DNA from: Flammeovirgaceae bacterium
GTDB taxonomy: Bacteria > Bacteroidota > Bacteroidia > Cytophagales > Cyclobacteriaceae
DNA: 47,520 bases
Direction of reading: 5' to 3'
Assembly: GCA_021300095.1 (NCBI GenBank)
Contig: JAJTHV010000047.1
Coordinates: 1-47,520, forward strand
Below are positions 18,758 through 26,276 of this stretch, in pieces. A model generated the notes under the pieces. That model was not told where the DNA came from, searched no databases, and saw only the letters and a program-made list of their open reading frames with translations. Within the stretch, counting starts at the first letter, position 1; each line of letters begins with the position of its first letter. The translations under genes were made by a program, and so were the position numbers.

Positions 18758-19450
18758 TTATTTCTTTAAGGTTTGATTAAATTCTGCAAAGGCATTTTGA
18801 ATAGTGGTATAGGTGTTTGAATCGATTTCGAAGTGGCCATACCAGGCATAGTCAAAATAGTAGCGCAACTCCATGATTCGTGGTAACGCAGGATGATTTT
18901 GGATTTCGTTCAAATAGTCGTCATTGGTTTTTCCGGGTACCCATTTGATCAATTGGGCATCGGATAATTTTTTAAGAGCATGCAAGAAAGTGAGCCGAAC
19001 GGCCTCACGAAATTTGCGACCTTTAACTGCTTGCGCGATTAGTTTTTCAAAGTCTAATTCATGGATGTCTTCATCCAGTGAAGTAACCTGCACTGAGGAA
19101 GAGGAGCTTCTGAAAAACAAGTTTTTAGCGTCAATGTGAAGAAGTTTCAGCATGACATAGATCAACAACGCAATACAGCCACCATAAAGCAAGATGTTGC
19201 CAAGCCAAGTGTTGGTTGAAAAATAGATGATGTTGGCAATTGTCTGAAATATCCAATAGATGAACCGATCCCAGAATGATTCTCCTTTCTTGGCGCGACC
19301 ATAGGAAAACTCTGAATCAGCTTTGAATGACTCAATTTTTTTTTCTGAGAACTGCCGTTTTATGTAGGTTGAATCGGTGCGTGTTGCTTGCGAAAAACTC
19401 AGCGATGAACACAGGCAACTAATCAGAATGAAAAGACTAATACGTTTCAT
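18758..19450 (-). CDS. DUF4129 domain membrane protein
   Basis: The frame is open for 16 further codons upstream, but the ATG at 19450 is chosen because it begins a signal peptide (MKRISLFILISCLCSSLSFS). This start overlaps the end of the preceding gene by 14 bases. The mature protein has one membrane helix (ILLYGGCIALLIYVMLKLL) and a cytoplasmic C-terminal domain with the DUF4129 hallmark YYFDYAWYGHFEID near the end. In other bacteria DUF4129 sits at the tail of transglutaminase-like membrane proteins in MoxR clusters. Its activity is unknown. Confidence 0.8.
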   Translation of the reverse strand: MKRISLFILISCLCSSLSFSQATRTDSTYIKRQFSEKKIESFKADSEFSYGRAKKGESFWDRFIYWIFQTIANIIYFSTNTWLGNILLYGGCIALLIYVMLKLLHIDAKNLFFRSSSSSVQVTSLDEDIHELDFEKLIAQAVKGRKFREAVRLTFLHALKKLSDAQLIKWVPGKTNDDYLNEIQNHPALPRIMELRYYFDYAWYGHFEIDSNTYTTIQNAFAEFNQTLKK

Positions 19451-20324
19451 GAATATCTGACTGGTTTTGCTGTTCATGGGATTTCCCAAAATTTTCAAGG
19501 CGCATCATCAGCCCTTTGGCCTCTTTGCGCTCGATCAGATTGTACGTTTGAAAAGCAAGCGCCAAAAAAACGAGCGACTGAAAGATGCCTGAGCCAAATG
19601 AATAAAGCAATGTGAAAATGATCATGCCGGCCTCTTGCCAAACGGGAAGTTCATTGCCTACATCCATTTTGTGGACGGCCAATGTTGCAGTGTAAATAAT
19701 GAGGGGCACATACAGAATCAATGTCATGAATAGAATGATGATTACCATTACAAAGATTAGCCCGAATGTGCTCCACCACTTTTCTGAAATGATTTTAAAG
19801 GCACGACTCAGTGCGTCTCTGAAATCATCTCCTTCGATTACCATCAGAGGAGGAACCAGAGAAAATACAATCATTAGATAGATACAGGGTATAACCAACA
19901 GGATCAGACCCAAACCGGCCAGAATAAACAGGATGAGCATCGCTCCGAGCAGGGGTAAATAATTCTTCTTCACGCCCATCCAGATCTCACTTACTTCAAT
20001 CGGGGCCGCATTTTTGCGTTGCTCATAAATACGCAAATATTCATACACAACAATCAATGCTGCTATATTACTTAGGATAGAAAACAGATACGCTAACAGC
20101 AGAAATCCATTGGTGGTACTGTTCACCGCATCTCCCTCACGAATACGCATGAGCGACTCGTTTTGATAAAGACCGTTAAATATTCCTTGAATTAGCAACA
20201 TTGGCCCGCAGATATATATAAGGGCTTTTGCCAATGGCTTTACATTTTGCCGTGCGAACTCAAAGGTGATGTTGATCTTATCGCTAAAATCGCGCGTACG
20301 TCTCAGTTCAATCTTTGCGAACAT
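19437..20324 (-). CDS. Polytopic inner-membrane protein
   Basis: This 295-residue protein has about six hydrophobic segments, including LLAYLFSILSNIAALIVVYE and LGAMLILFILAGLGLILLVI. Its first 20 residues (MFAKIELRRTRDFSDKINIT) are polar. The pattern resembles the membrane domain found in glycerophosphodiester phosphodiesterase-like proteins, but no catalytic residues of that enzyme are present. It overlaps the SpoIIM-like gene by 17 bases and the DUF4129 gene by 14, so all three are probably translated from one message. The function is unknown. Confidence 0.75.
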   Translation of the reverse strand: MFAKIELRRTRDFSDKINITFEFARQNVKPLAKALIYICGPMLLIQGIFNGLYQNESLMRIREGDAVNSTTNGFLLLAYLFSILSNIAALIVVYEYLRIYEQRKNAAPIEVSEIWMGVKKNYLPLLGAMLILFILAGLGLILLVIPCIYLMIVFSLVPPLMVIEGDDFRDALSRAFKIISEKWWSTFGLIFVMVIIILFMTLILYVPLIIYTATLAVHKMDVGNELPVWQEAGMIIFTLLYSFGSGIFQSLVFLALAFQTYNLIERKEAKGLMMRLENFGKSHEQQNQSDIHETY

Positions 20325-21270
20325 ATTTTTTTGAGATGATTACCGGAAAGATAAAAAAATAGTAAATGATAAAACCGAGTGAAACCAGGATGATTGTTGA
20401 CTTGATTACTATGGGCATATTAGCGTAGCGGGTGATAAAAGATTCAATGAACCCGGCAACGATAAAAACGGGCATTAAACCCATCACTACTTTCAACCCA
20501 TCTTTTGCTCCGGCTTTGAAAGATTCCATCCGGCTGTAGGTGCCCGGGAACAAAATACTATTACCCATTCGCAGGCCAGCGCCTCCGGCTAAAATGATCG
20601 CAGAAATTTCGAGTGTGCCATGCAGCATTACCACTAATATGGAGTCGGCTAATAAATTGTGTTGATAGAAAAGTGCAAAGAAAGCGCCCAGCATCACTCC
20701 ATTTTGAAACAAAATGTATCCGGTGCCAAACGAAAATAGAATACCGAGGGCAAAGGCATTAAATGAAACGCGAATGTTGTTGAATGTAATGCGAAAAAAC
20801 ATATCCAACTGATCGGACGAGGCATAAACTCCTGTAGGATTCCCTTCTTTGATGTTTTCCAGGGTCATATTAACATAGGCATCACCCATGATCAGGCGCA
20901 CAAATGTATCATCCTGAAGAGCAGAAATCGCACCGATGGCCGTTGCGATAAACGTAATCACCATAGAATAAAACATGGGCTTTCGCAACGAAGCAAATAG
21001 CATTGGGATCTCCTGTGTCCAATAGGTAATGAAGCGATTCTTCTCTTCGCGTTTCGTTTTATAAATACTTTGGTGAACCCGCAAGGCCAATTGATTTAAA
21101 TAGGAAGTCGTTTCGCTATTCGGGTATTGCGTTTGGGCAAACGAAAGATCGTCTGTTAGCTGAATAAATAAATCGGCACGTGCATCGGGCGATAAATCGC
21201 CTTGCAGGATTTTCTTTTCATAGTCTTGCCACCGGGAGGCGTTTTGCTTAATAAATGCCGCTTCGCGCAT
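20308..21270 (-). CDS. SpoIIM-family membrane protein
   Basis: This protein belongs to the stage II sporulation protein M family, whose members outside spore formers are membrane proteins in MoxR/RDD neighbourhoods. The 320 residues have a soluble N-terminal part of about 100 residues. About five membrane helices follow, with the family-typical HGTLEISAIILAGGAGLRMG near residues 212-231 and FNNIRVSFNAFALGILFSFG near 158-177. This organism group does not sporulate, so the Bacillus role in septal peptidoglycan degradation can only hint at a cell-wall link. It begins five bases after the dipeptidase gene. Confidence 0.88.
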   Translation of the reverse strand: MREAAFIKQNASRWQDYEKKILQGDLSPDARADLFIQLTDDLSFAQTQYPNSETTSYLNQLALRVHQSIYKTKREEKNRFITYWTQEIPMLFASLRKPMFYSMVITFIATAIGAISALQDDTFVRLIMGDAYVNMTLENIKEGNPTGVYASSDQLDMFFRITFNNIRVSFNAFALGILFSFGTGYILFQNGVMLGAFFALFYQHNLLADSILVVMLHGTLEISAIILAGGAGLRMGNSILFPGTYSRMESFKAGAKDGLKVVMGLMPVFIVAGFIESFITRYANMPIVIKSTIILVSLGFIIYYFFIFPVIISKKYVRKD

Positions 21271-21274
21271 GAAA

Positions 21275-22531
21275 TTATCGACTCAGTTTGGCTATATCTT
21301 CCACCTTATTCCACACGCGCCACACGTTTTTGTAGCAAATCTTTTCGATATCTTCAGCCGTATAGCCGCGCTTGAGCAAAACAAAAATCAAATTCGGATA
21401 TTGCGACACATCCTTCAAGCCGGTAGGCAGACTGTCGCCCACGCCATCAAAATCAGAGCCAATTCCCACGTGGTTGATGCCCACCAATTGAACAACATGG
21501 TCAATGTGGTTTGCTACTGTTTCCACATCGGCATATAAGGAAGGGTTTTGCTTTCTAAATTCTTCGATCACAGGTTTAGCGAGCGAGTCTGAATCAGTTA
21601 AATTTTTCTCTTTCAATAGTGCTCGCAATTTTTTGCGGTTGATCTCATTTTCAGCACGAACTGTTGAGTCTAAAAAAGTAGACCCAAAGTTGATTTGAAT
21701 GACACCGTCATGCGCTGCCAATGTCTTGATCATGTCATCGCTCATATTGCGGATAAAGCCGGGTGTGTAAAACCGGCATGACGAGTGCGAGGCAATACAA
21801 GGCGCTTTGGATAATTTCATCACCTGATAAAATGTGCTATCCGATACATGCGAAATATCAACCATGATGCCCACGCGGTTCATTTCTGCTACTACGGTTT
21901 TGCCGAAAGGACTTAACCCGTTCCAAGTGCGGGTGGTATCGTAGGAGGAGTCGCAAATCTGATTGTCTTTACCATGAGTCAGTGTGATGTAGCGAATTCC
22001 GCGATCATAGAAATATTGAATGTTTTTTAAGTCATCGCCAACAGGCGCACCATTTTCCATACCCATCGGCAATGATATTTTTCCTGCTTTAAAGTTTGCT
22101 TCTACTTCAGCTGGTGTTTTGGCTAAAGCAAATTTGTCGGGCAATTGTTGGGTAATTCCATTGATCATGTTAATCATTGAGTCGGCCAGTGCTTTGCCTT
22201 TATCGGGTTGCAGTTGGTACGAAGAAGGAATGTAAATCGACATAAACGGAGCATCCAAGCCTCCTTTCTTAGCTCGCTCAAAATCAAAGTCACCCTCTTT
22301 TTCAGAAACCGAAATGGGAATGCTCATGTATTCGCGCTCGATTTTAAAGTTCTTTACCTTTAAGCGAAAAGGAAGATCTACGTGACCATCGGTAATAATA
22401 AACTGATGTGCTAACTCATCGGCATATGCGCGAAGTTGTTCATCGTTCATTCTTTCAACCGGTTTCTTATCTGCACATGAAAAGATGATAAAAACAACCA
22501 ACAGAAGGCTTAGCGACCTCAATTTATTCAT
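21275..22531 (-). CDS. Membrane dipeptidase (peptidase family M19), lipoprotein
   Basis: M19 enzymes are two-zinc dipeptidases that cleave dipeptides, often with D-residues. The start at 22531 is chosen because it gives a lipoprotein signal (LVVFIIFSC, lipid-modified Cys at residue 19); the open frame runs 26 codons further upstream. Metal-site motifs are TDGHVDLPF near residue 50, the central VDISHVSDSTF, then SHSSCRF, and HVGIGSDFDGV near the C-terminus. It is probably anchored to a membrane and faces the periplasm. It precedes the SpoIIM-like gene on the same strand and is divergent from the RDD gene, so it may belong functionally to this cell-envelope cluster. Confidence 0.93.
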   Translation of the reverse strand: MNKLRSLSLLLVVFIIFSCADKKPVERMNDEQLRAYADELAHQFIITDGHVDLPFRLKVKNFKIEREYMSIPISVSEKEGDFDFERAKKGGLDAPFMSIYIPSSYQLQPDKGKALADSMINMINGITQQLPDKFALAKTPAEVEANFKAGKISLPMGMENGAPVGDDLKNIQYFYDRGIRYITLTHGKDNQICDSSYDTTRTWNGLSPFGKTVVAEMNRVGIMVDISHVSDSTFYQVMKLSKAPCIASHSSCRFYTPGFIRNMSDDMIKTLAAHDGVIQINFGSTFLDSTVRAENEINRKKLRALLKEKNLTDSDSLAKPVIEEFRKQNPSLYADVETVANHIDHVVQLVGINHVGIGSDFDGVGDSLPTGLKDVSQYPNLIFVLLKRGYTAEDIEKICYKNVWRVWNKVEDIAKLSR

Positions 22532-22542
22532 GACTTTGGTTT

Positions 22543-22550
22543 TATATTTG
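22543..22550 (+). promoter_or_regulatory. Promoter -7 element for the RDD gene
   Basis: TATATTTG matches TAnnTTTG exactly, 29 bases before the RDD ATG in the 48-base gap between divergent starts. No good -33 element is visible. The opposite strand has a weaker TATCTTTC at 22556-22563 that could serve the dipeptidase gene. Confidence 0.4.
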
Positions 22551-22579
22551 AACAGGAAAGATAATCGATCCTTTTTGCT

Positions 22580-23293
22580 ATGCCAACCATAAATGTCCGT
22601 ACAACTCAAAATGTTTTGATTCAGTATCAGGTGGCTGGTTTATGGGATCGTATCTTGGCATTTCTTATAGACGGAGCCATCTTTTTTGCTTATCTGGTTA
22701 TCATGCAGATGATTATGTCTGAGTCTGGGTTAAGTCAGGGTTGGATTGCAACCATCATTTATCTTCCCATTTTTCTTTACAATCTCCTATTTGAGATACT
22801 CATGAACGGGCAAACACCCGGAAAAATGGCTATACAGCTTCGCGTGGTTCGGCTAGACGGAAATTCACCAACCATTCTCAATTATTTGTTCCGATTCTTA
22901 CTTTGGCCCATAGATGTAATCATGGCCGGTTCAGTAGCCATCACCTGTATTGTTTTAACTCCCAATGCGCAGCGTTTAGGTGACATTGCCGGTGGAACTA
23001 CCGTAGTAAAACTGAAAGCGGTAGCGTCCCATTCGGCAAATCAAATTTTGAAAAGTATCGAAGAGGGTTATGTGGTGCAGTTTCCTCAGGTGGTCAATTT
23101 GTCTGATCAGGACATCAAGTTGATTAAAGAAGTTTTGCACGTCAATCTACAATTTGCAAACTCCGAACCCAGAAACATTTTAACTGCCAAGATTAAAGTG
23201 CTATTGGGAATTGATTCAGATATGCCTCCGGTAAATTTTTTGTACACGATCTTAAAAGATTATCAGCATCTAACCTCTCAGATGAATGACTGA
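22580..23293 (+). CDS. RDD family membrane protein
   Basis: RDD proteins are small multi-helix membrane proteins named for conserved Arg and Asp residues, seen here as GLWDRILAFLIDGAIFFAYL near residues 21-40. Further helices lie near 50-75 and 100-130, and the motif GQTPGKMAIQLRVVRLDG is at about 77-94. The soluble tail of about 90 residues is unassigned. RDD genes commonly stand divergent from SpoIIM genes in MoxR clusters, which matches this layout apart from the M19 gene in between. A transport role has been suggested for some members, but the function here is unknown. It overlaps the following gene by eight bases. Confidence 0.88.
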   Translation: MPTINVRTTQNVLIQYQVAGLWDRILAFLIDGAIFFAYLVIMQMIMSESGLSQGWIATIIYLPIFLYNLLFEILMNGQTPGKMAIQLRVVRLDGNSPTILNYLFRFLLWPIDVIMAGSVAITCIVLTPNAQRLGDIAGGTTVVKLKAVASHSANQILKSIEEGYVVQFPQVVNLSDQDIKLIKEVLHVNLQFANSEPRNILTAKIKVLLGIDSDMPPVNFLYTILKDYQHLTSQMND

Positions 23294-23522
23294 ATTTACC
23301 AAAACGCAGTTAGCGTTGCGAAACGGGCAGGATAAACCAGAAGTATGGGTGGCTAACCGTGGATTGATCTATGATGTGACAGCCTCCAAGATGTGGCGCA
23401 TGGGTAAACATTACGAGCATTGGGCGGGCCAGGATTTAACAGAAGAATTAAAAGATGCACCGCACACAGACAGAGTCTTTGAAAAATTTCAGGTAATCGG
23501 CATGTTACATGTAAGCAGCTAA
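23286..23522 (+). CDS. Cytochrome b5-like heme-binding domain protein
   Basis: This 78-residue single-domain protein has the cytochrome b5 fold pattern: a strand VWVANRGLIYDVTASKMW, then GKHYEHWAGQDLTEEL and KDAPHTDRVF. His residues near 43-46 and at about 60 are candidate heme ligands. There is no signal peptide or membrane helix, so it should be cytoplasmic unless held by a partner. Its ATG lies inside the end of the RDD gene, which suggests coupled translation and a shared task. The redox partner is unknown; a role in binding a non-heme small molecule is also possible. Confidence 0.8.
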   Translation: MTEFTKTQLALRNGQDKPEVWVANRGLIYDVTASKMWRMGKHYEHWAGQDLTEELKDAPHTDRVFEKFQVIGMLHVSS

Positions 23523-23578
23523 TTCGCCTTTCGTCTAAAACATCTAAAATTGTAGTTCATTTTTTTTTACTTGCACCA

Positions 23579-24424
23579 ATGATCATCGTAGCAGACAGCG
23601 GAGGTTCAAAAATCGATTGGCGACTTCTTCGGAAGGATGGCACTATTGCCCAAGCGCAAAGCCCCGGCTTTAACCCGTACTATCAGCCCATCGAGCATTT
23701 GAAAGACATTTTAAAAGATTCATTGTTGCCGGTAGCAAACGAGCCGGTCGCCAAAATTTTCTTCTATGGCACCGGTGTATCTTCTGAGAAAAACCAACGA
23801 ATTATTCAGGAAGCATTTTTAACTCACTTTAAAGATGCGCAAATTGAAGTAGGGTGGGATTTGCTGGCCGCTGCCCGCGCATTGTGTGGTCGTGAACCCG
23901 GTATTGCATGTATTCTTGGCACAGGTTCGAACTCGTGCTTGTATAATGGCGAAAAGATCATTGGCAATGTGGCTAATCTTGGTTGGATTCTGGCCGATGA
24001 AGGCTCTGGAACTTCATTGGGAAAAAAACTAATCTTTGACCGGTTTCGAAAGAAGATGCCTGCTAAGCTGGAAGAACAATTCAATACGCGTTTTCCGTGG
24101 TCACGCGAAGAAGTGCTCGAAAAAGTATATCAACAGGAAAAGCCAGGAGCTTTTCTGGCTAGCTTTGCCAAATTCATCTTTCAACATTTAAAAGAACCGT
24201 ATTGCTATAATTTGGTATACGAAAGTTTCTCTGAGTTTTATGAGAATAATGTGATGAAGTACGAGAACTATCAAAACCTAAAAGTACACTTCACCGGCTC
24301 TATTGCTTTTTACTTCAGCGATGTGCTGCGCCAGGTGGCCAACGACAAAGGCATTACTGTTAAAAACATTCTCGAAGGCCCCATTGCCGGGCTTACTTTG
24401 TTCCACCAAAAAGACATTCAATAA
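23579..24424 (+). CDS. BadF/NagK-family sugar kinase
   Basis: This 281-residue protein is an ASKHA-fold ATPase of the BadF/BadG type that includes N-acetylglucosamine kinases. The phosphate-1 loop VADSGGSKIDWRLL is at residues 4-17. A second phosphate motif, ACILGTGSNSCLYNG, is near 119-133, followed by GWILADEGSGTSLGKKLI. murQ follows two bases downstream. The natural reading is phosphorylation of an amino sugar (GlcNAc or MurNAc) recovered from the cell wall, with MurQ handling the MurNAc-6-phosphate. The exact substrate cannot be told from sequence. Confidence 0.85.
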   Translation: MIIVADSGGSKIDWRLLRKDGTIAQAQSPGFNPYYQPIEHLKDILKDSLLPVANEPVAKIFFYGTGVSSEKNQRIIQEAFLTHFKDAQIEVGWDLLAAARALCGREPGIACILGTGSNSCLYNGEKIIGNVANLGWILADEGSGTSLGKKLIFDRFRKKMPAKLEEQFNTRFPWSREEVLEKVYQQEKPGAFLASFAKFIFQHLKEPYCYNLVYESFSEFYENNVMKYENYQNLKVHFTGSIAFYFSDVLRQVANDKGITVKNILEGPIAGLTLFHQKDIQ

Positions 24425-24426
24425 CC

Positions 24427-25227
24427 GTGACTACCACCGAAGCCTCATCTTTGCATGATCATCTCGATAAAATGGAGGTGGCCGATCTTTTGGCCCGCAT
24501 CAACCACGAAGACAGTACAGTGCCTGCGGCAGTTGAAAAGTCCATTCCAAATATTGAGCGATTGGTAAAGGCGATTGTAGGCAAAATGAAAAACGGAGGT
24601 CGATTATTCTATATCGGTGCGGGCACCAGTGGTCGACTAGGTATTTTAGATGCTTCTGAAATTCCTCCGACTTATGGGGTATCGCATGGTAAGGTGATTG
24701 GCTTGATTGCTGGTGGCGACAAAGCCATTCGCAGTGCTGTAGAAAATGCTGAAGACGATGAGCAACAAGCATGGAAAGATTTAAACACCTTTTCCATCAA
24801 CCAAAACGATGTGCTCATTGGTATTGCTGCTTCGGGGAGAACACCTTACGTAATTGGCGGAGTAAAGGAGGCACGAAGAAATAACATCGTCACAGGCTGC
24901 ATCACCTGCAACGAAGGCAGTGAATTGGCAGCTGCAGTTGACCATCCGATTGAGGTAGTTGTAGGGCCGGAGTTTGTAACCGGTAGCACCCGCATGAAGG
25001 CAGGCACTGCACAGAAGTTAGTTCTCAATATGATTTCTACTGCGGTAATGATTCAGCTTGGGCGGGTGAAAGGCAATAAAATGGTGGATATGCAACTCAC
25101 CAATCATAAACTTGTGAAACGTGGAGCTCGCATGATTATGGAAGAATTGAAAGTAAGTGCCGAAGAAGCTGAACACCTATTGAATGAGTTTGGCAGTGTC
25201 CGGAAAGCGATAGAAAGCCGGAAGTAA
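24427..25227 (+). CDS. murQ: N-acetylmuramic acid 6-phosphate etherase
   Basis: MurQ removes the lactyl ether from MurNAc-6-phosphate to give GlcNAc-6-phosphate and D-lactate, a key step in peptidoglycan recycling. The SIS-domain sugar-phosphate site is visible as FYIGAGTSGRLGILDASEIPP near residues 60-80 (the Glu of SEIPP matches the catalytic position). The signature GPEFVTGSTRMKAGTAQKL is at about 179-197. The length of 266 residues is slightly short for the family (about 300). The start is a GTG two bases after the kinase stop; no in-frame ATG precedes the conserved N-terminal part. Confidence 0.95.
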   Translation: MTTTEASSLHDHLDKMEVADLLARINHEDSTVPAAVEKSIPNIERLVKAIVGKMKNGGRLFYIGAGTSGRLGILDASEIPPTYGVSHGKVIGLIAGGDKAIRSAVENAEDDEQQAWKDLNTFSINQNDVLIGIAASGRTPYVIGGVKEARRNNIVTGCITCNEGSELAAAVDHPIEVVVGPEFVTGSTRMKAGTAQKLVLNMISTAVMIQLGRVKGNKMVDMQLTNHKLVKRGARMIMEELKVSAEEAEHLLNEFGSVRKAIESRK

Positions 25228-25243
25228 TTAGCGCCTCGCGTCA

Positions 25244-25867
25244 TTAAAGCAATGCCAGCTGCGCGCTACTAACTTCGATGTCCAACGGCACCAGATAATT
25301 TCGTTTCGACTTAAGTTCGACACACAACGCCCGTGTTCTGCGAACTTTTCCTTTTTTATACCACTTTCCTTGCAACCCAAAAATACTTCCTTCGGGCAGT
25401 TGCGATAAGAAAATGGCCTTTGCTGCTTTTTCATCATGTTGTCGAAAGGCGGCTGTCAGCTCTGAATCAGAAAAACTGGACGCCATCGGGTCGGCCATGT
25501 GTTTTTTGAGGATGGTAAGTAATGATGCCGGGTAGATTTCCCGATTGAGAACGGGATGCATCAGTTCCTGGAATTTTGATTTCCATTGATTTCCATGTGC
25601 TAATACACGCGATCCGTGAACGGCATGAACCTTTAGATGGGCTACTTCGTGAATGTAAGTCGTTAAGAATAGGTAAGGGTGCAAATCTTTATTGATGGTG
25701 ATTTGCTGGGTTCGTCCGGGTCGGTAGCTGAAGTCACCTACTTTGGATGCTCGCGTTTTGGTGGTTTTGAAAATGAACGGATTTTCTTCCCATAGCCGAA
25801 AACAGTACTCGAAAGCAGCAGGTGGAATGTGCTCGGAAAGTATTTTACGGACGTTTTCTGAATTCAT
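25244..25867 (-). CDS. SprT-like zinc metalloprotease-domain protein
   Basis: SprT-like proteins have a zincin fold; eukaryotic relatives clear DNA-protein crosslinks, while the bacterial role is unclear. The active-site motif TYIHEVAHLKVHAVHG near residues 75-90 holds HExxH. A second conserved piece, HGNQWKSKFQELM, follows about 20 residues later. The ATG at 25867 is used instead of the TTG two codons upstream, giving 207 residues. It is convergent with murQ with only 16 bases between them. The terminator of the upstream lipoprotein gene almost touches the start codon, so its own promoter must be very close or expression depends on read-through. Confidence 0.85.
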   Translation of the reverse strand: MNSENVRKILSEHIPPAAFEYCFRLWEENPFIFKTTKTRASKVGDFSYRPGRTQQITINKDLHPYLFLTTYIHEVAHLKVHAVHGSRVLAHGNQWKSKFQELMHPVLNREIYPASLLTILKKHMADPMASSFSDSELTAAFRQHDEKAAKAIFLSQLPEGSIFGLQGKWYKKGKVRRTRALCVELKSKRNYLVPLDIEVSSAQLALL

Positions 25868-25874
25868 AGGCAAT

Positions 25875-25903
25875 AAAAAAAGGCTTTATCACTAAAGCCT
25901 TTC
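25875..25903 (-). terminator. Intrinsic terminator after the small lipoprotein gene
   Basis: A perfect ten-pair stem (AAAGGCTTTA/TAAAGCCTTT) with a four-base loop is followed by a T-run on the minus strand. It lies 27 bases past the lipoprotein stop. Confidence 0.8.
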
Positions 25904-25929
25904 CCGGGAAACAATCTTTGTGAGATTGA

Positions 25930-26130
25930 TTACTTAACAGCAGCAGAATCAACTTTCGTTGTATCAGCTGCAGCAGTAGCGGCAGCAACAGCTGCAGCAA
26001 CTGAATCAGCTGCGCGAGTTGAATCAGCCTTAGCTTTAGCAGCAGCTTCTTCTTTAGCTTTGCCACCACCGCAAGCTACCATTGCTACTGCAAAGGCACA
26101 TACGATAACAGATGCGATAAATTTTTTCAT
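25930..26130 (-). CDS. Small alanine-rich lipoprotein
   Basis: This 66-residue protein has a signal peptide ending in a lipobox (MKKFIASVIVCAFAVAMVAC, acylated Cys at residue 20). A short glycine/lysine stretch follows, then an Ala/Lys/Asp/Thr low-complexity tail. The tail is probably extended or helical and has no enzymatic features. Such short abundant lipoproteins in Bacteroidota often have structural or unknown envelope roles. It has its own near-ideal promoter and terminator, so it is a single-gene unit. Confidence 0.75.
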   Translation of the reverse strand: MKKFIASVIVCAFAVAMVACGGGKAKEEAAAKAKADSTRAADSVAAAVAAATAAADTTKVDSAAVK

Positions 26131-26156
26131 AGTTTACAGGTTATTAAAATTTTGCG

Positions 26157-26164
26157 CAAAGGTA
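26157..26164 (-). promoter_or_regulatory. Promoter -7 element of the small lipoprotein gene
   Basis: The minus strand reads TACCTTTG, an exact TAnnTTTG match, 26 bases upstream of the ATG. A TTTG is present only 11 bases further up, so the -33 element is not settled. Confidence 0.5.
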
Positions 26165-26276
26165 GCAGAAACGGTCAAATTGGAAGCGTTACGTAAGAAA
26201 AAATTATGTTTTTTATCCAAAATCACCTTTAAACCAATCTTACCTATCGTTCATTAGGCAAATCAATCGTTTGCTA

